The translations under genes were made by a program, and so were the position numbers. The notes under the pieces are model-generated. The model made no database searches. It had not been told where the DNA came from and saw only the letters and a list, made by a program, of their open reading frames with translations. A stretch of 8,768 nt of DNA from Myxococcales bacterium (GTDB lineage: Bacteria > Myxococcota > Bradymonadia > REDH01): contig JAGWVZ010000122.1 in NCBI GenBank assembly GCA_018970625.1, positions 1-8,768 of the forward strand, written 5' to 3'. Below are positions 4,950 to 8,768 of the stretch, piece after piece (the stretch's first letter is position 1; every line of letters begins with the position of its first letter).

Positions 4950-6740
4950 ATGGTACCCCCCTATCGCGTTCGGTCGGTAGCGAAGCCGTCCGCTATTTTT
5001 GCAGTCTCGCTGTCGATTTGTGCCCAGCTGTCGGGCGCCTGCGCGACCGCCGACGACGTTCCGGCCCGCAGCGATTTCGCTACGGATGCGCCGGCCGACG
5101 CGGGTGGCGGTGGCGAGGCTGACACCCGCCCCAGTCCGGGCGCCGGTTCCGATGCCGGGCTTCCGCCGAGGCCTGGCTCGGGCGCCGATGCTGGCGGGCA
5201 GCCCTCGGACGCGGGTTCGGCAACCGAAACGGACGCAGGCGGCCCGGTATCTGGCGACGATGCGGGTTCGGGTTCATTGGACGCAGGTGCGACGCCCGAC
5301 TCCGGAGGGCCTGCCGACGTCGGCTCGCCGGATGCGCTGACGTCTGACGCGGGCGACGATGCGGGCAGCCCCTTTGATCCGCCGGACGACCCGTTGGACC
5401 CACCGACATCGACGAGCTGCAACTTTGACTACGGGTTTGCCCCGGTATCTTCGGGGATTTCGGCGCCACCGGCGGCGCCGGCGCCGTACGCCCTTCCCCG
5501 CTGGGACCTTCCCACTGCGCGCATCGCGCACGCCGAGCCTGCACCGCGGGGAACCTGGGAGTTGGTGTTGCCGGCCGACGAGCACAAGCGTGTCGACACA
5601 GCGACACTGGTCATGCCCGACTACTGGGACGAGATGCCGTTGTTTGAGCGGGCGGCCGAGTGGGACGGGCGGCGTTGCTACGAGTATGCGGGCCGCGCGC
5701 AGCAGCTGACCGAGGCGCAGGCCTACGATCTGTACGTGCGCATGGTCGAGGAGACGCTGTGGCACGAGGTCGATGAGACGCCGGGGCATCGCACGGTGGT
5801 GGGGGTGCGGGGAGCGTACCCGGGCACCTTCCGGTGGCATGGCAACCGCGCCAACTTCTTCAACGACACGCTGGTGCTGCTGTGGCGCGACGCAGACGGC
5901 ACGCCGAACGTGCGCGAGTTCCCGGTGAACACCGACACCGGCGCGCACGACTTTGGGCGCGACAGCTCTTCATCGCTGCGTCCGAACCGTTATTATCCTT
6001 ACGTGAACGGCTGGCATCGCAGTTATAACGCCTTGCGCATTGATATTGACAGTTATCCGGTTCGCGACGACGCGAACAACAACGGCCACTGGGACAGCGA
6101 GCGCAACGGCTGGCTGAACGGCGGCGAGGCCGATTACGACCGCAATGGCGGAGCGCACAACATCCACATGGGCAGCGTGGACGCACCGCTGGGCAGCGCG
6201 CCGATCGATTCCTGGTCGGCCGGCTGTCAGGTCATTCCGGGCAACGAGAACTGGATCGAGTTCATCGCGAACGCCTGGACCGGCCTGGGCGACAGCGTGG
6301 ACTATTATCTTCTGGACGCACGCGACATCGCGGCCGAGACGTGGTCGGCGTGTGCGACGGCGGACGGATCACCCGAATGTCCGTTTGAGATCCGCAGCCT
6401 GCCCTACACGCACAGCGCCGACACTTCACGCGCGGGCACCCTGCGTTACGACCAGTATAACTGTTCGACGGCGAACGAGTCGGGGCGTGAGCTCATGTAC
6501 GTGGTGAATGTGCGCACGGCGGGCACGCTGCGGGCGTCGGTGAGTACGACGCATCCCACCGCCGACCCGGACGTGCATCTGCTTGAGGGTGACGCCGCAA
6601 ACGCTTGTCTGACGCGTAACCACACGGCGCTGGAGTGGCCGGTCACTCCCGGACGTTACGTGGTTATCGTGGACAGCTGGACCAACAGCAGTGGGACCGC
6701 GCTGGAGGGCACGTACACGCTGACGGTGAGCGTGGAATGA
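4950..6740 (+). CDS. Secreted or lipid-anchored protein with L,D-transpeptidase-like His/SxGC motif and PPC-like C-terminus
   Basis: A 596-residue exported protein. A signal peptide (about 1-30) ends at LSGAC, with Cys31 a possible lipid-attachment site. Ser, not Leu, stands at -3, so ordinary signal peptidase cleavage remains possible. Residues 40-155 are a disordered Asp/Ala/Gly/Ser/Pro linker with nine DAG triplets. The central domain (about 157-462) includes a DDANNNGHWDSE stretch (373-384) like an Asp/Asn calcium loop. It also has HNIHMGS (403-409) and SWSAGCQVI (421-429), which resemble the catalytic His and Ser-x-Gly-Cys of YkuD-type L,D-transpeptidases, making His406 and Cys426 candidates. 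Residues 505-596 (DPDVHLLEGD, PGRYVVIVDSW, TYTLTVSVE) resemble a bacterial pre-peptidase C-terminal (PPC) domain. The start has AGGAGG (4939-4944) 5 nt upstream. Peptidoglycan may be the substrate, but the motif is the only evidence. The stop overlaps the next start by 4 nt. Confidence 0.85.
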   Translation: MVPPYRVRSVAKPSAIFAVSLSICAQLSGACATADDVPARSDFATDAPADAGGGGEADTRPSPGAGSDAGLPPRPGSGADAGGQPSDAGSATETDAGGPVSGDDAGSGSLDAGATPDSGGPADVGSPDALTSDAGDDAGSPFDPPDDPLDPPTSTSCNFDYGFAPVSSGISAPPAAPAPYALPRWDLPTARIAHAEPAPRGTWELVLPADEHKRVDTATLVMPDYWDEMPLFERAAEWDGRRCYEYAGRAQQLTEAQAYDLYVRMVEETLWHEVDETPGHRTVVGVRGAYPGTFRWHGNRANFFNDTLVLLWRDADGTPNVREFPVNTDTGAHDFGRDSSSSLRPNRYYPYVNGWHRSYNALRIDIDSYPVRDDANNNGHWDSERNGWLNGGEADYDRNGGAHNIHMGSVDAPLGSAPIDSWSAGCQVIPGNENWIEFIANAWTGLGDSVDYYLLDARDIAAETWSACATADGSPECPFEIRSLPYTHSADTSRAGTLRYDQYNCSTANESGRELMYVVNVRTAGTLRASVSTTHPTADPDVHLLEGDAANACLTRNHTALEWPVTPGRYVVIVDSWTNSSGTALEGTYTLTVSVE

Positions 6741-7345
6741 CCCAGCCCGTTTTGCAGGGCGGCGGTGTGTCGGAGCGCGGCGCCCGATGGAACCATCGCC
6801 CTGAACAGTCGTCGCTGGAGGCTTGCGCTCGACGTTTGCGTGCGCTTGATGCGCAGGCGTTGAGGCTGGCGGAGTTGCACGGCTGGCGGGTGGAGCGATC
6901 GCCCGCGGCGTGGGTGTCGTACAGGCCCGGCGTGATTCAGGTGGCGCCCGATGAGACGCTCGATGCGGACGACACGCTGCTGCAGATTGTGCTGCACGAG
7001 TGGTGTCACCACATGGTGGAAGGACCAGGCTCGGCGGCGTTGCCTGACTGGGGTCTCGACAACGAGTCCGACGCGGATGAGGCGCACGAGCACGCGGCGT
7101 TGCGGTTTCAGGCCTGGCTGACGTCGCAGTTCGGTTTGCGGTGGGTGTTGATACCGACCACTGATTTTCGGTCATGGTACGACGCGTTGCCCGATGATCC
7201 AGTCAGCGGAGACGATGCGTCGGTGGCGATGGCGCGGGTTGCAATCGGACGTTGGCAAAGCTGGCCGCTTAGGGCAGAGTTGGCGAGGCTCCTTGTGCGC
7301 GCCTGGAACCATTCAGGATTGGACGAATGCTATACCGCTGGCTGA
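6737..7345 (+). CDS. HExxHH putative zinc metalloprotein of unknown function
   Basis: A 202-residue protein without signal peptide or membrane segment, so probably cytoplasmic. The motif LHEWCHH (86-92) gives HExxH with His87, Glu88 and His91, the zinc-site pattern of metallopeptidases and some other metalloenzymes. A later acidic/His helix, DEAHEHAALRFQAWL (114-128), could supply a third ligand. Between them lies DWGLDNES (104-111). The order of HExxH-H, a Gly-containing loop, D-x-G and an E-x-x-ALxxxAWL helix recalls the EF-P hydroxylase EpmC family, as I remember it. This is a weak resemblance and not an assignment. The start is ATG at 6737, inside the end of the upstream gene (ATGA overlap), which implies translational coupling; an upstream in-frame start at 6635 would overlap that gene by over 100 nt and is not needed. 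The C-terminus overlaps the next gene by 19 nt. Confidence 0.8.
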   Translation: MTQPVLQGGGVSERGARWNHRPEQSSLEACARRLRALDAQALRLAELHGWRVERSPAAWVSYRPGVIQVAPDETLDADDTLLQIVLHEWCHHMVEGPGSAALPDWGLDNESDADEAHEHAALRFQAWLTSQFGLRWVLIPTTDFRSWYDALPDDPVSGDDASVAMARVAIGRWQSWPLRAELARLLVRAWNHSGLDECYTAG

Positions 7346-7770
7346 CTTCGGTCGCCCTGATGCTCGCATTGACGGCGCTGCTCTTCTTTGGCGATGTGGA
7401 TGGCGACCTGTACTGGATGACGCTCATTCTGGGTGCCATTCCACTGGGATTTCACCGCGAGGTGGTGCCAGTTGATGTGCCAAGGGGTCTTACCGGACCG
7501 TTGGCACCCATTCGCTCAGACGATCGAATTCTTTTTACGTTGTGGGGAGTTCCGCTGAGCCGGCCACGTCGATTGCGAGGTGGTGCGGCTGCACTGCGGC
7601 CCGAGACAAAACGAAGCCATCTGGTCTCTGCGTTGCCTTGGGTGCTGGCGCGCCCCTTGCGTCAGATGGTGCTGGGACAGATCGGTGCGGCTCCCAGGGC
7701 GAGCGCTCGGCCCGCTGGTTCACCTCGTTCAGGTAAGCGGTCACCGGGGCGTCGTCCCTCAACGAAGTAA
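7327..7770 (+). CDS. Small hypothetical membrane protein with basic C-terminal tail
   Basis: A 147-residue protein that I do not recognise. Residues 2-22 form a hydrophobic helix (LYRWLTSVALMLALTALLFF and on). A short charged turn (GDVDGD) leads to a second hydrophobic stretch (about 28-42). Residues 43-120 are mixed, and the last 30 are rich in Arg, Ser, Pro and Lys and probably disordered. With two N-terminal helices and a positive tail, the tail should lie in the cytoplasm. AGGA (7315-7318) sits 8 nt before the ATG at 7327. The start overlaps the metalloprotein gene by 19 nt and the stop is 6 nt before the ABC ATPase, so it fits the operon. Lack of a recognised family leaves some doubt that the whole frame is translated. 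Confidence 0.65.
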   Translation: MLYRWLTSVALMLALTALLFFGDVDGDLYWMTLILGAIPLGFHREVVPVDVPRGLTGPLAPIRSDDRILFTLWGVPLSRPRRLRGGAAALRPETKRSHLVSALPWVLARPLRQMVLGQIGAAPRASARPAGSPRSGKRSPGRRPSTK

Positions 7771-7776
7771 GTTTGC

Positions 7777-8715
7777 ATGCCAATCGCTGAACGAGATCCG
7801 CGCCCGCTCGTATTGAGTGGCGTGGGAAAGAGCTACGGTGCCCGGACGGCGCTGCAGCCGGTGGATCTGGAGATTCGGCGGGGTGAGATCTTTGCGCTTC
7901 TGGGCCCCAACGGGGCCGGCAAGTCGACGCTGATTCACTGCATTTCGGGTATCTCCACGCAGACCGTGGGTGCTATCTCGGTGTTTGGTTACGACACTGT
8001 GCGGGAGTTTCGCGCGACGCGACGGCTGGTGGGTCTGGTGCCGCAGGAGATCAACTTTGACCCGTTCTTCACGCCGTTCGAGTGCCTGATGATTCAGATG
8101 GGGCTGATGGGGGTGGAACCCGACCCTGCGTGGGCCGAAGAGTTACTGGCCCGCATGTCACTGACATCACATCGCAATTCGTATACGCGCACGCTGTCGG
8201 GAGGCATGAAGCGGCGCTTGCTGATTGCGAAGGCGCTGGTGCACAAACCGCGTCTGTTGTTTCTGGATGAGCCCACAGCCGGCGTGGACGTGGAGCTGCG
8301 TCGGGACCTGTGGCAGCAGGTCGAGTTGTTGCGTGATCAGGGCACGACGGTGATTCTGACCACGCACTATCTGGAGGAAGCGGAGCGGCTGGCTGACCGG
8401 GTGGGGGTGATCAACAAGGGTCGTCTGCTGCTGGTAGAGACGAAGGCCGACCTGATGCGGCAGTTCGATTCGCGTCAGGTCCGCATCACGACCGAGACGC
8501 CGCTTCCCGAGGTGCTACCGCCGACGCTGGATGCCGCGCTGACTCGACAGTCGCCGTGTCTGCTGTCGGCGCCGTGGCAGGGCGCCGAGCGGATGGCCGA
8601 GCTTCTGAGCTCCGTCTCTGCCAGTTTTCAGGTGCAGGACGTGTCGATTCAGCGCACGAGCCTGGAGGACATCTTTGTGGACCTGATTCGCGAAGCCGAC
8701 CGGACGGGAGCCTGA
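7777..8715 (+). CDS. ABC transporter ATP-binding protein, YadG-like (ABC-2 exporter type)
   Basis: A 312-residue ATPase with every nucleotide-binding motif: Walker A GPNGAGKST (43-51), Q-loop Gln90 in VPQE, signature LSGGMKRR (140-147), Walker B LLFLDEP (160-166) with Asp164 and Glu165, D-loop AGVD (168-171) and H-loop His197 in TTHY. The segments LVPQEINFDPF and DEPTAGVDVELRRDLW match my recollection of E. coli YadG closely. After the ATPase core, residues about 235-312 form the accessory domain common in ABC-2 ATPases. It would act as a cytoplasmic dimer driving a membrane permease, whose gene begins 1 nt after the stop. The substrate of the YadG/YadH group is not established. The start at 7777 has only a weak AAGTAAG upstream, but it puts Walker A at the usual distance from the N-terminus. 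Confidence 0.95.
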   Translation: MPIAERDPRPLVLSGVGKSYGARTALQPVDLEIRRGEIFALLGPNGAGKSTLIHCISGISTQTVGAISVFGYDTVREFRATRRLVGLVPQEINFDPFFTPFECLMIQMGLMGVEPDPAWAEELLARMSLTSHRNSYTRTLSGGMKRRLLIAKALVHKPRLLFLDEPTAGVDVELRRDLWQQVELLRDQGTTVILTTHYLEEAERLADRVGVINKGRLLLVETKADLMRQFDSRQVRITTETPLPEVLPPTLDAALTRQSPCLLSAPWQGAERMAELLSSVSASFQVQDVSIQRTSLEDIFVDLIREADRTGA

Positions 8716-8716
8716 G

Positions 8717-8768
8717 ATGACAAGTGACGTAACGGGAGTGAACCGGCGTGCCATGCGAACGCTGTTTC
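8717..8768 (+). CDS. N-terminal fragment of the probable ABC-2 permease partner, cut by window edge
   Basis: An open frame starts at ATG 8717, 1 nt after the ATPase stop, with GGAG (8707-8710) 6 nt upstream. It reads MTSDVTGVNRRAMRTLF to the window end. Seventeen codons are too few to identify a family. Position, spacing and the YadG-like partner make a YadH-like membrane permease the obvious expectation; this is inference from gene order. Confidence 0.65.
   Translation, partial: MTSDVTGVNRRAMRTLF

Overview
The window is high-GC bacterial DNA. Lipoproteins with Cys-rich or Asp/Ala/Gly-rich linkers, together with an adenosylcobalamin-type riboswitch, suggest a Gram-negative bacterium with a large secretome, of the myxobacterial or other deltaproteobacteria-like kind. 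That placement rests on protein style only and is an inference. I see no mobile element, CRISPR array, tRNA or rRNA.

Layout. (1) Positions 1-1183, minus strand: the N-terminal 394 residues of an EthA-like flavin Baeyer-Villiger monooxygenase, cut by the left window edge. (2) 1184-1437: a divergent intergenic region with a dyad near a weak promoter for the monooxygenase and a 13-bp tandem repeat. (3) 1438-2886, plus: an AmpG-family muropeptide permease. (4) 2869-3194: a candidate promoter that begins inside the 3' end of ampG, then a clear cobalamin riboswitch, then a hairpin-rich expression platform. (5) 3195-4769: the controlled gene, a lipoprotein with alternating Cys-rich modules and a C-terminal surface-protein domain. 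(6) 4770-4949: a leader with a stem-loop, a dyad and a possible 13-codon leader peptide. (7) 4950-8768: a tight co-directional run. It encodes a secreted or lipid-anchored protein with an L,D-transpeptidase-like His/Ser-x-Gly-Cys motif and a PPC-like C-terminus, an HExxHH putative zinc protein (4-nt overlap), a small two-helix membrane protein (19-nt overlap), a YadG-like ABC ATPase (6-nt gap) and the first 17 codons of its probable permease (1-nt gap).

How the genes may work together. The riboswitch gene is predicted to be expressed when cobalamin is scarce, so its lipoprotein is a candidate outer-membrane B12-acquisition component. No BtuB, BtuF or cobalamin-synthesis gene lies in the window. 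The AmpG permease and the transpeptidase-like protein both point to the cell envelope, but nothing shows they act in one pathway. The spacing of the 4950-8768 genes suggests one operon whose function I cannot name.
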